Positions 1 to 8,538 of a DNA stretch of 64,000 bases are shown one piece after another. The position numbers and the translations under genes are program-made. The stretch's first letter is position 1; each line of letters begins with the position of its first letter. The notes beneath the pieces were generated by a model, which was given only the letters and a program-made list of their open reading frames with translations, had not been told where the DNA came from and ran no database searches. The DNA is from Acidimicrobiales bacterium (lineage in GTDB: Bacteria; Actinomycetota; Acidimicrobiia; Acidimicrobiales; JAUJNH01), in contig JAUJNH010000009.1 in NCBI GenBank assembly GCA_030448245.1, positions 57,271 to 121,270 on the forward strand, read 5' to 3'.

Positions 1-308
1 CGCCGAGGGCGAACGGGACGTGCTCCACCACCTCGGTGCCGGCCTCGAGCCGCGAGAGGTCGAGCACCTGGGTCACCAGGCGGCCGAGGCGCTCGGTGGC
101 CCGCAGCATCGTGGCCAGGACCTCGGGGTCCGGCGCCTCGACGCCGTCCACCAGGTTCTCCAGCCGGGCCTGGAGGGCGGCGAGCGGCGTCCGCAGCTCG
201 TGGCTGACGTCGGCCAGGACCGCCCGCCGCTGCCGGTCGACCTGGGCCAGCTACGATGCCCAGCTTCACCTTGATCGAGCGGAGCCGGTCGAGGGGGCGC
301 AGGCTCAC
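1..308 (-). pseudogene. Sensor histidine kinase, broken and cut by the window edge
   Basis: The GTG at 306-308 begins a typical kinase N-terminus (MSLRPLDRL, then SIKVKLGIV), 43 bases after the response-regulator stop. At about 250-254 the sequence jumps into the end of a HAMP linker (LAQVDRQRR) and the dimerisation/phosphoacceptor helix with DVSHELRTPL, whose His is the autophosphorylation site. The two parts are in different frames and a TAG lies in the second frame at the join. The two membrane segments, the sensor domain and most of HAMP are missing. The ATP-binding domain would lie beyond position 1. In the family this kinase would phosphorylate the adjacent OmpR-type regulator. Either a genuine deletion or an assembly collapse explains the join. 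Confidence 0.75.
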
Positions 309-351
309 CGCGTCCACCGCAGCCCTGCGACGGGCGGCTCGTTCGACCGGC

Positions 352-1050
352 TCACGGGGCGCACCCCGCCGCTGGCACGTCCTCGATCGAGTAGCCGACG
401 CCGTGCACGGTGCGGACCAGGCCGTCGCCCAGCTTGCGCCGCAGGGACCGGACGTGACTGTCGACGGTCCGGATGCCGCTGCCGTCCCGGTAGCCCCAGA
501 CCTCGGTCAGCAGCTGCGTCCGGGTCAGCACGGTGCCCGGGCGGGCGGCCAGGCAGGCGAGCAGGTCGAACTCGGTGGGGGTGAGGTGCACCACCTCGCC
601 GTCGCGGCGCACCCGCCGGGCGGCGCGGTCCAGCTCGACCGCGCCCACCTGCTCCGGCGCCGATCCGCTGGCCGCCGCCTCAGCCGCCCTGGCGGCCCGG
701 CGCAGCAGCGCCCGCACCCGGGCCACCAGCTCCCGGGGGCTGAACGGCTTGGTCAGGTAGTCGTCGGCACCCACCTCGAGGCCCACCACCAGGTCCAGCT
801 CGGCGTCGCGGGCCGTGAGCATGAGGACCGAGACCGGCCGGTCCCGCTGGATGCGGCGGCACACCTCGAGCCCGTCGAAGCCGGGGAGCATGACGTCGAG
901 GATCACCAGGTCGGGCCGCACCCGCTCGACCAGCGCCACCGCCGACGGCCCGTCACCGGCCACCTCGACCTCGAGGCCCTCGTTGCGCAGGCGGGCGGCC
1001 ACGGCGTCGGCGATCGCCGCCTCGTCCTCGACCACCACGACGGTTGCCAC
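352..1050 (-). CDS. OmpR/PhoB-family response regulator
   Basis: This 232-residue two-component response regulator has a receiver domain at about 3-115, with acidic pocket E8/D9, phosphoacceptor D52 in ILDVMLPG, T79 and K101 in the DDYLTKPF motif. A winged-helix DNA-binding domain follows at about 135-225, with the LTPTEFDLL and VDSHVRSLRRKLG signatures. I take the GTG at 1048-1050 (VATVVVVEDE) as the start because everything upstream in the same frame crosses the divergent tRNA cluster. The downstream partner kinase is broken, so the regulator may lack a working cognate sensor here. It acts in the cytoplasm on promoters I cannot identify. Confidence 0.9.
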   Translation of the reverse strand: MATVVVVEDEAAIADAVAARLRNEGLEVEVAGDGPSAVALVERVRPDLVILDVMLPGFDGLEVCRRIQRDRPVSVLMLTARDAELDLVVGLEVGADDYLTKPFSPRELVARVRALLRRAARAAEAAASGSAPEQVGAVELDRAARRVRRDGEVVHLTPTEFDLLACLAARPGTVLTRTQLLTEVWGYRDGSGIRTVDSHVRSLRRKLGDGLVRTVHGVGYSIEDVPAAGCAP

Positions 1051-1176
1051 CCCCGCAGTGTGCCCGCCCTGGTGTGCAGCGGTCCCGCGCGCCATGTGGA
1101 GATCCCGTGCAGGCGCTAGGCGCTGGCCGCGGGCCCGGTCGTGCGCTACCGTGAACCTTCGCCCACAGCGGGGCTC

Positions 1177-1249
1177 GCCCCCATCGTCTAGCGGCCCAGG
1201 ACACCGCCCTTTCAAGGCGGCAGCACGGGTTCGAATCCCGTTGGGGGTG
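1177..1249 (+). tRNA. tRNA-Glu (anticodon TTC)
   Basis: Full cloverleaf: acceptor GCCCCCA pairs with TGGGGGT (one G-U pair), anticodon stem CCGCC/GGCGG with loop containing TTC, and T-arm with TTCGAAT. CCA is not encoded. A TACCGT box at 1147-1152 is a plausible -10 for the three-tRNA cluster that starts here. Confidence 0.95.
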
Positions 1250-1263
1250 CGGTTGACAACCAA

Positions 1264-1337
1264 GGACCTGTGGAGCAGTTGGAGTGCTCGCCACCCTGTC
1301 AAGGTGGAGGTCGCGGGTTCAAGTCCCGTCAGGTCCG
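1264..1337 (+). tRNA. tRNA-Asp (anticodon GTC)
   Basis: Acceptor GGACCTG pairs with CAGGTCC, anticodon stem CCACC/GGTGG with GTC in the loop, and T-loop TTCAAGT. It lies 14 bases after tRNA-Glu, probably in one transcript. CCA is not encoded. Confidence 0.95.
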
Positions 1338-1342
1338 CTCTC

Positions 1343-1418
1343 GGTCGGGTAGCTCAGTTGGTAGAGCGCGCGCCTGAAAAGCGCGAGGTCACCGGATCGA
1401 CGCCGGTCCCGACCACCA
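1343..1418 (+). tRNA. tRNA-Phe (anticodon GAA) with encoded CCA
   Basis: Acceptor GGTCGGG pairs with CCCGACC, the anticodon loop carries GAA, and the 3' CCA is encoded (1416-1418), unlike the other tRNAs here. The T-loop reads ATCGACG, so position 54 is A instead of the usual T. The gene follows tRNA-Asp by five bases. Glu-Asp-Phe clusters are common in actinobacteria. Confidence 0.95.
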
Positions 1419-1616
1419 CGAAGGTCCAGGACAGGGCCCTGGCGACGCGCCGTGAGTCCCGGAACAGCCGCTCAGGTGCGAAGCCTCCCGTTTCCACAGT
1501 GCCACCGGTCCCGCCGTTCTCGAGCAGCTGTTTCCATGCGCTGGAAGGAACATGACACCTGCTCCGACGGCCGGGCCGCCAGCCCCGTTCGTCCTACGGT
1601 CGTGTTCGTGTGGGCG

Positions 1617-2489
1617 TCAGTGGAACACGGCGGCCAGGCCCCGGCCTCGCTGCACGGAGGGTGGGTCCTCGCCCCGCTGCCACAGGCGGCAGAGCAGGAC
1701 CCGCCAGCACAGGACCAGGAAAGCTGCGAAGAGGAGCCCCCCGATCGAGGTGCGGACCACCACCTCGAGCGGCCCGGCATCGGAGAGGTCGTTCCCCTGG
1801 ACGTACCGGGGGCCTCCCCAGACGGGCTGGAAGGGGGCCCGGTCGGCGAGCCGGGCCCGCAGGAACCAGGTGACCATCCGGCCGAGGCCGTAGAAGCAGA
1901 AGCCCTGGTAGAGGAGCAGCAGCCCCCGCTCGGGCAGCCGCAGGTGACGGTGCAGCCACCCCCACGCCCGAGGGTCGGCGGGAACGATGACGTTGCGGAA
2001 GTACTCGGGGCGGAGGGTCCTCGAGGCGAAGGCGGCCAGCATCAGCAGCCAGAACAGGTCCCAGACGCCGCCCAGGCTGCTGTAGTAGGCCGTCGCGTCG
2101 CCGTAGCGCCCCAGGGACGCTGCGTGCTTCCACATGCCGATGGTCACGGGCTCGGTGGAGAACGGGAAGAAGGGCATGACGCCGGCCGAGTCGCAGATGT
2201 CGGTGAGCACGTGGGCCCACTGGCCGATGAGGATCCCCATCGCCCAGCTGCGGCTCCGGGTGAGCCCGAGGACCAGGCCGGCGCCCAGCACCCCGAAGAT
2301 GAACGAGTGGGTGAAGCCGACCCCCGGCCAGCCCCGGTGGAAGTGGGCAGGGTCGGACGACGAGTAGACGAACGCCTTTGTGAACAGGTCGGGCCCGAAC
2401 GTGCCCAGGGCGATGGCCAGGAACGACGCCTTCAGCCCCACGTGCTTCTGCAGGAAGTAGTTCTCGAACTCGTGGGCGGCCCAGCTCAT
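1617..2489 (-). CDS. YdjM-like membrane-bound metal-dependent hydrolase
   Basis: The 290-residue protein has several hydrophobic segments and scattered His/Asp residues typical of the YdjM/DUF457-type inner-membrane putative hydrolases: HEFENYF near the N-terminus, FGPDLFTK around residue 32, GFTHSFIFG around 58, and GQWAHVLTDICD around 89, the likely metal-ligand cluster. The substrate is unknown. Its ATG overlaps the stop of the upstream 71-residue membrane protein by four bases (ATGA), so the three genes at 1617-2970 form a translationally coupled operon. Family assignment rests on motif pattern and topology only, and I do not claim a reaction. Confidence 0.6.
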   Translation of the reverse strand: MSWAAHEFENYFLQKHVGLKASFLAIALGTFGPDLFTKAFVYSSSDPAHFHRGWPGVGFTHSFIFGVLGAGLVLGLTRSRSWAMGILIGQWAHVLTDICDSAGVMPFFPFSTEPVTIGMWKHAASLGRYGDATAYYSSLGGVWDLFWLLMLAAFASRTLRPEYFRNVIVPADPRAWGWLHRHLRLPERGLLLLYQGFCFYGLGRMVTWFLRARLADRAPFQPVWGGPRYVQGNDLSDAGPLEVVVRTSIGGLLFAAFLVLCWRVLLCRLWQRGEDPPSVQRGRGLAAVFH

Positions 2490-2701
2490 CCGGGGTTCTT
2501 CGACCGCGACGACCCGAGGAGGCGGGGCAGCAGGTAGAGGGCGAGCAGCAGGAACAGGGGCCCGACGATCCAGTTCAGGACGACGCTCTTCACGACGTAG
2601 CCCAGCCCGATGTAGACGACCAGCGTCGCCAGGTAGGCAGCCGCCGAGGGGCCCCCGCTCGGCGCCTCCCTCGAGTCCTCGACCTCGGCCCCGGAGGTCA
2701 C
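2486..2701 (-). CDS. Small two-helix membrane protein
   Basis: A 71-residue protein with a short acidic N-terminal tail, two adjacent hydrophobic stretches (about residues 22-58) and a basic C-terminus (SSRSKNP). It starts at a GTG that overlaps the upstream stop (GTGA) and ends overlapping the next ATG. I recognise no family. The tight coupling on both sides is the best evidence that it is a real gene, probably working with the membrane hydrolase downstream. Confidence 0.6.
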   Translation of the reverse strand: MTSGAEVEDSREAPSGGPSAAAYLATLVVYIGLGYVVKSVVLNWIVGPLFLLLALYLLPRLLGSSRSKNPG

Positions 2702-2970
2702 GTGCCGAGCAGCGCTCCCTGCGGCGAGGCGGGCTCTCGAGGAGAACCGGCCGTCGGTGTCTCAGGAGGCCGCCCCAGGACGAGGGCGGGGTCGTGGCCG
2801 AGCGAGCGCAGGAACCCGGCGTTGGCCGCGTAGGCCGCTGACCTGCGCTCTAAGGTCGTGCGGCCGCTGACCACGTCCTTCGCCCGCCGGGCCACGGCGA
2901 CGGCCGCGGTGCCGGCACCCACCGCACCGAGGAGGAGGCTGTCGGCGTTCGTGACGCAGCTTCCGCACAT
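2698..2970 (-). CDS. Small protein with N-terminal CxxC, first gene of operon
   Basis: This 90-residue protein starts MCGSCVTNADS, has one short hydrophobic stretch (about 12-26), and a Pro/Ser-rich tail. Its ATG is seven bases behind a TAGCGT box (2978-2983 on the opposite strand), so the transcript is probably leaderless and this is likely the operon promoter. No family recognised. The CxxC could bind a metal or be redox-active, but nothing else supports that. Confidence 0.55.
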   Translation of the reverse strand: MCGSCVTNADSLLLGAVGAGTAAVAVARRAKDVVSGRTTLERRSAAYAANAGFLRSLGHDPALVLGRPPETPTAGSPREPASPQGALLGT

Positions 2971-3003
2971 GGGGCTGACGCTACCGTCCCGCCGGAGCCG
3001 CCA

Positions 3004-3756
3004 TCAGGACGCCTCGAGCACCTCGTTGAGCACGCCGGCCTTCAGGCTGACGAAGGCCGGGTCGGCCAGGGTGTGGCGGCCCCGATCGGACCCGAACGGC
3101 ACGTCCCGCAGGGCCACCACCTTGGCCGGGCGGGCGGAGAGCAGGCCCAGCTGGTCACCCAGGAGCAGCGCCTCGTCGACGTCGTGGGTGACCAGGACGG
3201 TGGTGGTGGGCCGCTCGGCCAGCAGGCCGCGCACCCATTCGTGCATGCGGAGGCGGGTCTGGGCGTCGAGGGCGCCGAAGGGCTCGTCGAGGAGCAGCAG
3301 GGGCGGCCGGTTGGCGAGCACCTGGGCGATGGCGGCCCGTTGGCGCATGCCCCCGGACAGCTGGCGGGGCAGGGCGTCGGCGAAGTCGCTCAGGCCCGTC
3401 GCGGCGAGGAGCTCGGTGACGGTCTCGGCCGCCTGGCGGTCGCCCCGGTCGCGGGGGCCGAACCCCACGTTCTGGCGGACGGTCAGCCAGGGGAACAGGG
3501 TGCCGGCCTGCGCCACCATCCCCCGGGTGGGCGAAGGACCGGTCACCGGCTCGCCGTCGACGGTGACGGTGCCGGCGTCGAACGACTCGAACCCGGCCAT
3601 CACCCGCAGGAGGGTCGACTTGCCGCACCCGCTGGGCCCCAGGAGCGCCAGCGTGCGCCCGGCCGAGACGTCGAGGTCGATCCCGTCGAGGACCGGCAGC
3701 GACCCGAACGACTTGCAGACCCCCTTGGCCACCAGCCGGCCGAGCGCTTCGGTCAC
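3004..3756 (-). CDS. ABC transporter ATP-binding protein, SsuB/TauB type
   Basis: This 250-residue nucleotide-binding subunit carries Walker A LGPSGCGKST, the Q-loop around VAQAGTLFPW, ABC signature LSGGMRQRAA, Walker B LLLLDEPFGALD and the switch His in VTHDVDEAL. These features, with FPWLTVRQNV, match importers for sulfonate, taurine, nitrate or similar small molecules. The GTG at 3754-3756 overlaps the permease stop (GTGA), which fixes the start. Together with the permease (3753-4619) and binding protein (4629-5669) it forms a complete importer operon read binding protein, permease, ATPase. The substrate cannot be read from sequence. Confidence 0.9.
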   Translation of the reverse strand: MTEALGRLVAKGVCKSFGSLPVLDGIDLDVSAGRTLALLGPSGCGKSTLLRVMAGFESFDAGTVTVDGEPVTGPSPTRGMVAQAGTLFPWLTVRQNVGFGPRDRGDRQAAETVTELLAATGLSDFADALPRQLSGGMRQRAAIAQVLANRPPLLLLDEPFGALDAQTRLRMHEWVRGLLAERPTTTVLVTHDVDEALLLGDQLGLLSARPAKVVALRDVPFGSDRGRHTLADPAFVSLKAGVLNEVLEAS

Positions 3757-4619
3757 GTGTCGCTCCAGCTGACGAAGCGCCGTGACAGCAGCCGCAGCAA
3801 CCGGTCGGCGGCGAAGCCGATCACGGCGAAGACGAGGATGCCCACGATGATCTGCTCGGTGCGGCCGGCCTCGCGAGCGGCGTTCATCATGGCTCCCACC
3901 CCGTCTGTGGTGCCGCCCAGCTCGCCGATGATGACGCACGTCCAGGCCAGGGTGAGCGACAGGCGGAGGCCGGTGACGATCTCGGGGAGGGCGCTCGGCA
4001 GGTACACCCGCCGCCACAGGCGCGATCGCGGCGTCCCCAGCATCCGCGCCGCCTCGATCTGGGCCGCGGGCACCCGGGCCACGCTGTCGGTGGTGGCCAC
4101 GAGCACGGGCCAGAGCGCCCCGATGAAGATGAGGATCTTGCCCGAGGTCGGGTTCACGCCGAACCAGACGGCGGCGAGCGGGAGCCAGGCGAACAGCGGG
4201 ACGGCCCTGAGGGCGTTGGTGAACGGGTCGAGCAGGTCGGCCACCCACCTGGACAGCCCCAGGCCCAGACCGAGGACCACCCCGACGACCACGGCCACGA
4301 CCCACGCCTGCCCGCAGCGGCCGAGGCTGGTGGCGAGGTGGCTCCAGCCGGCGCCCTTGAAGTACACGACGCCCGACAGGCCGGCGACGCGCTCGCCGAA
4401 GAAGAAGGCGTCGGCCGCGGTCAGCACCTCGTGGGGCGAGGGGATGATCGTGCGGGGCTTCAGCTCCCACTGCCACGCCAGCTGCCAGCAGACCAGGACC
4501 AGCAGCGGCACGATCAGGCCGAGAAGCCGCCGGGGCCGCCGACGGCCCCGCCGAGCGGCCGTCGCCGGGGTGACCACCACCCCCATCGGGGCGGCCACGC
4601 CCGCCAGGGTGTCGCTCAC
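3753..4619 (-). CDS. ABC transporter permease, SsuC/TauC type
   Basis: A 288-residue inner-membrane permease with about six hydrophobic segments and the binding-protein-dependent transport EAA loop (EAARMLGTPRSRLWRRVYLPSALPE begins near residue 190, of which the EAA and the conserved G interact with the ATPase). A basic N-terminal stretch (RRGRRRPRR) precedes the first helix. It starts at GTG (4617-4619), nine bases after the binding-protein stop, and overlaps the ATPase start by four bases. Family knowledge: this subunit forms the channel of sulfonate/nitrate/taurine-type importers. Confidence 0.88.
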   Translation of the reverse strand: MSDTLAGVAAPMGVVVTPATAARRGRRRPRRLLGLIVPLLVLVCWQLAWQWELKPRTIIPSPHEVLTAADAFFFGERVAGLSGVVYFKGAGWSHLATSLGRCGQAWVVAVVVGVVLGLGLGLSRWVADLLDPFTNALRAVPLFAWLPLAAVWFGVNPTSGKILIFIGALWPVLVATTDSVARVPAAQIEAARMLGTPRSRLWRRVYLPSALPEIVTGLRLSLTLAWTCVIIGELGGTTDGVGAMMNAAREAGRTEQIIVGILVFAVIGFAADRLLRLLSRRFVSWSDT

Positions 4620-4628
4620 CGCAGCCCC

Positions 4629-5669
4629 CTAGACGGTGAAGTACTGACGGGCGTACAGCGCCTCGTAGTCGGGCTCGGCCTTGAGGTCGCCCGAGGCGAC
4701 GAGCGCCTTGCCCACACCCTCGTACTGGGCCTCGCGCTCCTTGTCGAACTCCCACTCGGCCCCGACGTTCTCGAGAACCGCCTCGTAGACCTTCACGTCG
4801 AAGCCGAACTGGTCCACGAGCAGGTCACGCCACACCGTCCGGTCGTTGACGCCCCCGGGCGTGAGGTACTCGGCGGCGGCCTTCTGCATGCGCACGACCG
4901 CCTTGCACAGCTCCTCGTCCTTCACCATGGCAGCCGACGCCCACAACGCGGTGTTCAGGTCGCCGAGCGGCGTGTCGAAGGTGCCGGGCATCCGCTGGCC
5001 GACCCCGTTGACGACCGCCTGGGTGCACGGAGGCTCGCTGCCGATGAACGCCTGCACGTCGCCCCGGGTGAGCGCGCTGAGATGGTCGGCGTAGCCCAGC
5101 GGGACGCCCTGCACCTGGTCGGGCCCGCTGCCCAGCGTGAGGCCGGCCTTGTCCAGCACCGAGTCCAGCACCAGCACCTGCGACCCGGGCGGCGGCACGG
5201 CGATCTTCTTGCCCCTGAGGTCCTCGACCTTGGTGACCTCGCCGGCCTTGCCCACCAGCCCGAAGCCCTGGCGGGCCACCATCCCGACGGTCTTGCACGT
5301 GAGCCCGCCCTTGGGCTGGGTGAGCATCGGCACGTAGGGGCTCATCAGGCCGAAGTCGAGCGTGCCCCCCTCGAGGCCCTGCAGGATCTCGGCCGTGGAG
5401 GTCACGGGGGTGACCTTCACCTTGACGCCCTCGGGGGCGAAGCGCTGCCAGTACAGCATCGACGACGCGTGGTTCTTGGCGTACACGCACGTCTTGACCT
5501 CGACCTGGCGCCCGCCGGCCAGCGCCGCCGGGCCCCCGCCGACCGTCGTCCCGGTGGAGACCTTCGAGCCGGAGGAGCCGCACGCGCTCAGCCCTGCGGC
5601 GGCGGCGGCGGCCGCGGCCAGGCCGAGGAGGCCTCGCCGGCTCATGCTGAGATCTTCGAGGGGTGGCAT
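4629..5669 (-). CDS. ABC transporter substrate-binding lipoprotein, SsuA/TauA type
   Basis: A 346-residue solute-binding protein. The N-terminus has a twin-arginine-like SRRGLLG, an alanine-rich hydrophobic core and a lipobox LSAC, so the mature protein would be lipid-anchored at Cys30 (Cys22 if the second Met is used). The body contains the periplasmic-binding fold typical of NMT1/TauA proteins (DLRGKKIAVPPPGSQ, LTRGDVQAFIG). The start at 5669 has GGAG four bases upstream; the ATG at 5645 lacks a clear site but fits the signal peptide better. It is the first gene of the importer operon. Confidence 0.85.
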   Translation of the reverse strand: MPPLEDLSMSRRGLLGLAAAAAAAAGLSACGSSGSKVSTGTTVGGGPAALAGGRQVEVKTCVYAKNHASSMLYWQRFAPEGVKVKVTPVTSTAEILQGLEGGTLDFGLMSPYVPMLTQPKGGLTCKTVGMVARQGFGLVGKAGEVTKVEDLRGKKIAVPPPGSQVLVLDSVLDKAGLTLGSGPDQVQGVPLGYADHLSALTRGDVQAFIGSEPPCTQAVVNGVGQRMPGTFDTPLGDLNTALWASAAMVKDEELCKAVVRMQKAAAEYLTPGGVNDRTVWRDLLVDQFGFDVKVYEAVLENVGAEWEFDKEREAQYEGVGKALVASGDLKAEPDYEALYARQYFTV

Positions 5670-5746
5670 GCAGCTCCATCCGGGTGACGTCGGTGGTCAA
5701 AGGGACACTATCGACTTCAAGGCGGATTGAATCAATTCGCAGCAGG

Positions 5747-7321
5747 TCAGGCCGTCGGCGACCCGGCCCGCAGCCGCAGCGCCGGCTTGTCGATCTTCCC
5801 GGTGGCGTTGCGCGGGATCTCCTCGACCAGGTGGACCAGCCTCGGCGTGGCGAAGTCGGCCATCTGCGAGCGAACCCAGTCGCGCACGTCGTTGGCGCCC
5901 AGCGTCGAGCCGGGGCGTCCGACGACGAAGGCCACGACCGACTCGAAGGCGACGGCGTTGGGAACGCCGACCACCGCAGCGTCGACGATGTCGGGGTGGC
6001 CGACCAGGACCTGCTCGACCTCGGCCGAGAAGATCTTGTGGCCGCCGTGGTTGATCATGTCCTTCTTGCGGTCGAGGATGTAGACGTAGCCCTCGGCGTC
6101 CATGCGGGCCACGTCACCCGTGCGGAACCAGCCGCCGGGGGCAAAGGCCGCCGCGGTCGCCTCGGCGTCGGCGTAGTAGCCGGTGGTCACCAGCGAGCCC
6201 CTCAGCCAGAGCTCGCCGGCGCTCCCCGGGGGCAGTGGGATGCCTTCGTCGTCGACCACGAGAGCCTCCATGCACGGCAGCGGGCGCCCCACCGATCCCG
6301 GTTTCCGCCGGAGCTCCCCGTCGAGGAGCATGGTGGCCGGCGAGTGCGTCTCAGACAGCCCGTAGATGTCGTGGAGGCGCACCTGGGGCAGCCGGCGCCG
6401 CAGCGTAGCGATCGCCGGCAGCGGGAACGGCGACCCGCCGAAGGCTCCTACCGACAGGTGGGGCAAGGCGGGCCAGGCAAAGCCGTCGAGGCGGAGCAGC
6501 ATCAGCCAGAACGACGGCACTGCGTACATCCAGGTGATCCGCTGCCGGTCCAGGACCTCGAGGAACTCCCGAGGCGTCGCGGCCGGCACCAGGACGCACA
6601 CGCCGCCGACCAGCATCATCGGCAGCAGGTGGGCGTGCATGGCGCTGATGTAGTGGAGCGGGAACAGCACGGCGGTGCGATCGTCGGCGGTGAGGTGGAG
6701 CACCCGGCTGTAGGTGATGCCGCTGTGCATGCTGCACCGGTGCACGACCTGGCTGGCCTTGGGCCGCCCGGTCGTGCCGCTCGTGTACACCACCGCGTAG
6801 GTCTCCGCCTCGTCGGGCCGGTCCTCGGCCCGGTACGCCCAGGGCCGGCGGCGACCGGTGAGGTGATCGGCGATCGGCCGCACCCGGTCGGGCCCCAGGC
6901 CGGCTGCGGCGCCGGCCTCCCGCAGACCGCTGAGGAAGGCGGGCTGGGCCAGGGCCAGCGAGGCGCCCGAGTGGGCGAGCACGTAGGCCCACTGGCCGGG
7001 AGCCAGGCGCACGTTCAGCCCCACCAGGATGGCCCGCCGCCGGGCGCACGCCCAGTGGGCCACGGCCAGGTCCAGGCTGTTGCGAGCGGCGACCGCGACA
7101 CGGTCTCCGGCCCCGACCCCCTCCTCGGCCAGGCGCTCGGCCGCGCCCTCCACCAGCTCGGCGAAGTCCCGGTAGGTCAGCTCGCCCTCCGGGGCGATGA
7201 GGTAGCACCGGTCGCCGAAGCGGGTGACGGCCCGGTCGAGCGCGTCAAGGATCGTGGGCGGCCGGTTCGGGTAGCTCAGCACGTCGGCCCCGAGCCACGG
7301 CTGGCGCACGACCGGCCCCAT
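5747..7321 (-). CDS. AMP-dependent acyl-CoA synthetase/ligase
   Basis: This 524-residue ANL-superfamily enzyme would activate a carboxylic acid as acyl-AMP and transfer it to CoA. Motifs in order: P-loop-like YTSGTTGRPKA (about 180-190), YGLSETHSP (about 310), YYADAEATAAAF, GWFRTGDVARMD (about 400), the hinge DRKKDMINHGGHKI, and the C-terminal GKIDKPAL containing the catalytic Lys. The start is placed at the ATG at 7319-7321 because the family begins shortly before this point. An acyl-CoA dehydrogenase-like gene lies immediately upstream on the same strand, suggesting a shared acyl-CoA degradation or modification route. Substrate unknown. Confidence 0.88.
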   Translation of the reverse strand: MGPVVRQPWLGADVLSYPNRPPTILDALDRAVTRFGDRCYLIAPEGELTYRDFAELVEGAAERLAEEGVGAGDRVAVAARNSLDLAVAHWACARRRAILVGLNVRLAPGQWAYVLAHSGASLALAQPAFLSGLREAGAAAGLGPDRVRPIADHLTGRRRPWAYRAEDRPDEAETYAVVYTSGTTGRPKASQVVHRCSMHSGITYSRVLHLTADDRTAVLFPLHYISAMHAHLLPMMLVGGVCVLVPAATPREFLEVLDRQRITWMYAVPSFWLMLLRLDGFAWPALPHLSVGAFGGSPFPLPAIATLRRRLPQVRLHDIYGLSETHSPATMLLDGELRRKPGSVGRPLPCMEALVVDDEGIPLPPGSAGELWLRGSLVTTGYYADAEATAAAFAPGGWFRTGDVARMDAEGYVYILDRKKDMINHGGHKIFSAEVEQVLVGHPDIVDAAVVGVPNAVAFESVVAFVVGRPGSTLGANDVRDWVRSQMADFATPRLVHLVEEIPRNATGKIDKPALRLRAGSPTA

Positions 7322-7413
7322 CAGGTCGTCGTCGTCGAGCCGCGGCTCGTGCCGCACCGGGCCTTGGCCGCACCGCGCCTCGGTCGTGCCCGGTTCCGGT
7401 CTGCCGGCCGGGC

Positions 7414-8472
7414 TCAACGGGCCAGGCCCGCTCCGGCGGCCGGGCTCGTGGTCGCGGCCAGGACCGCCGAACGCAACCCTGCGGTCTGGGCGAACACCAG
7501 GTGGAAGGTGGCCTCCCGGGCCCAGCGCTGAGCGGGCTCCGACATCGTCATCGCCGCCCCGCCGAGGCTGACCACCAGCGTCGAGGTGATCTCGACGCCC
7601 AGCCGGAGGAGCTGCGCCGTCAGGCTCAGGCGCTCGGCGGTGTCCTCGGGCGTCGGTGGCTGGTCGGCCAGGTCGTAGGCCCGCTCCCGGAGGTCGGCCA
7701 GGGCGGCGCCCAGCAGCACGGCCTGCTCGGGGGCACGGGAGCGGAGGGCGTCGAGGGCGGCCAGGGCGATGCCGACGGCGGACGGCTGGACGTTGGCGGC
7801 CCGCATGGCGTCGCCGGCCGCCCACTCGGGTCGTGGGGCCAGGAGCACCACGTCGGTCGGCGCCACGGCAAGCCCGTCGAGCTCGACGGCGACGGTGCGC
7901 GTCCCGTTCATCGCGGCCAGGCTCAGCGCTGCGGTGGGCTGCATGCCTCCGCCAGCCGCGGCCGGGACCAGCGCCAGCATGACCTGGTCGTCCTCGGTCA
8001 CCGCCCCAACCAGGAGCAGGTCGATGAGCCCCCAGCCCGTGCACCAGGGCTGGCGCCCGCTCAGCCTCCATCCCGCGCCGTTGGCCCGGGCGGTGATCGT
8101 CGGGGTCGCGCTGCGCAGGTGGGAGAAGGCCACGCCGGCCCGAGCCCGGCCGGCGCACAGGTCAGGGAGCCAACGCTGCAGGTCGGTGTTCTCGCTGCCC
8201 GCCAGCATGCGCACTACGGGGTGGTGCTGGAACCAGACGAGCCAGGTGTTCCCGTCGGCGCCGGCCAGCAGCTCGGCCACCCGGCGGTAGGTAGCGCCCG
8301 ACGCCTCGCTGCCGCCAGCCGATCGCGGCCCCTGGATGCCGTAGAGGCCTGCACCCGCCAGTCGATCCAGCGTCGCCCGTTCCACACCCTCCCGGTCGAC
8401 CCGGCCGGCGCCAGCGGCCAGGTCCGGCACCAGGGCCTCGGTCAACGCCACCAGGTCCCCCGGGTTCAACAT
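7414..8472 (-). CDS. Acyl-CoA dehydrogenase-family flavoprotein
   Basis: A 352-residue protein with the fold signatures of the acyl-CoA dehydrogenase superfamily: an N-terminal helical part with GLYGIQGPRSAGG, a middle beta domain (AFSHLRSATPTITARANGAGWRLSG pattern, starting near residue 115), and a C-terminal helical bundle ending SEPAQRWAREATFHLVFAQT. It lacks the classic YEGTN-like catalytic-Glu signature and is shorter than most true dehydrogenases. It could instead be a flavin-dependent monooxygenase-like member of the superfamily (DszC/HsaA group). Its proximity to the acyl-CoA ligase supports an acyl-CoA or related substrate. Confidence 0.75.
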   Translation of the reverse strand: MLNPGDLVALTEALVPDLAAGAGRVDREGVERATLDRLAGAGLYGIQGPRSAGGSEASGATYRRVAELLAGADGNTWLVWFQHHPVVRMLAGSENTDLQRWLPDLCAGRARAGVAFSHLRSATPTITARANGAGWRLSGRQPWCTGWGLIDLLLVGAVTEDDQVMLALVPAAAGGGMQPTAALSLAAMNGTRTVAVELDGLAVAPTDVVLLAPRPEWAAGDAMRAANVQPSAVGIALAALDALRSRAPEQAVLLGAALADLRERAYDLADQPPTPEDTAERLSLTAQLLRLGVEITSTLVVSLGGAAMTMSEPAQRWAREATFHLVFAQTAGLRSAVLAATTSPAAGAGLAR

Positions 8473-8538
8473 GCGTTGAAACCTACGTCATCGGGCCAGG
8501 CTGTCCCTCGGAGCTGCCAGCGGGTCCGGGGCGGCCCG

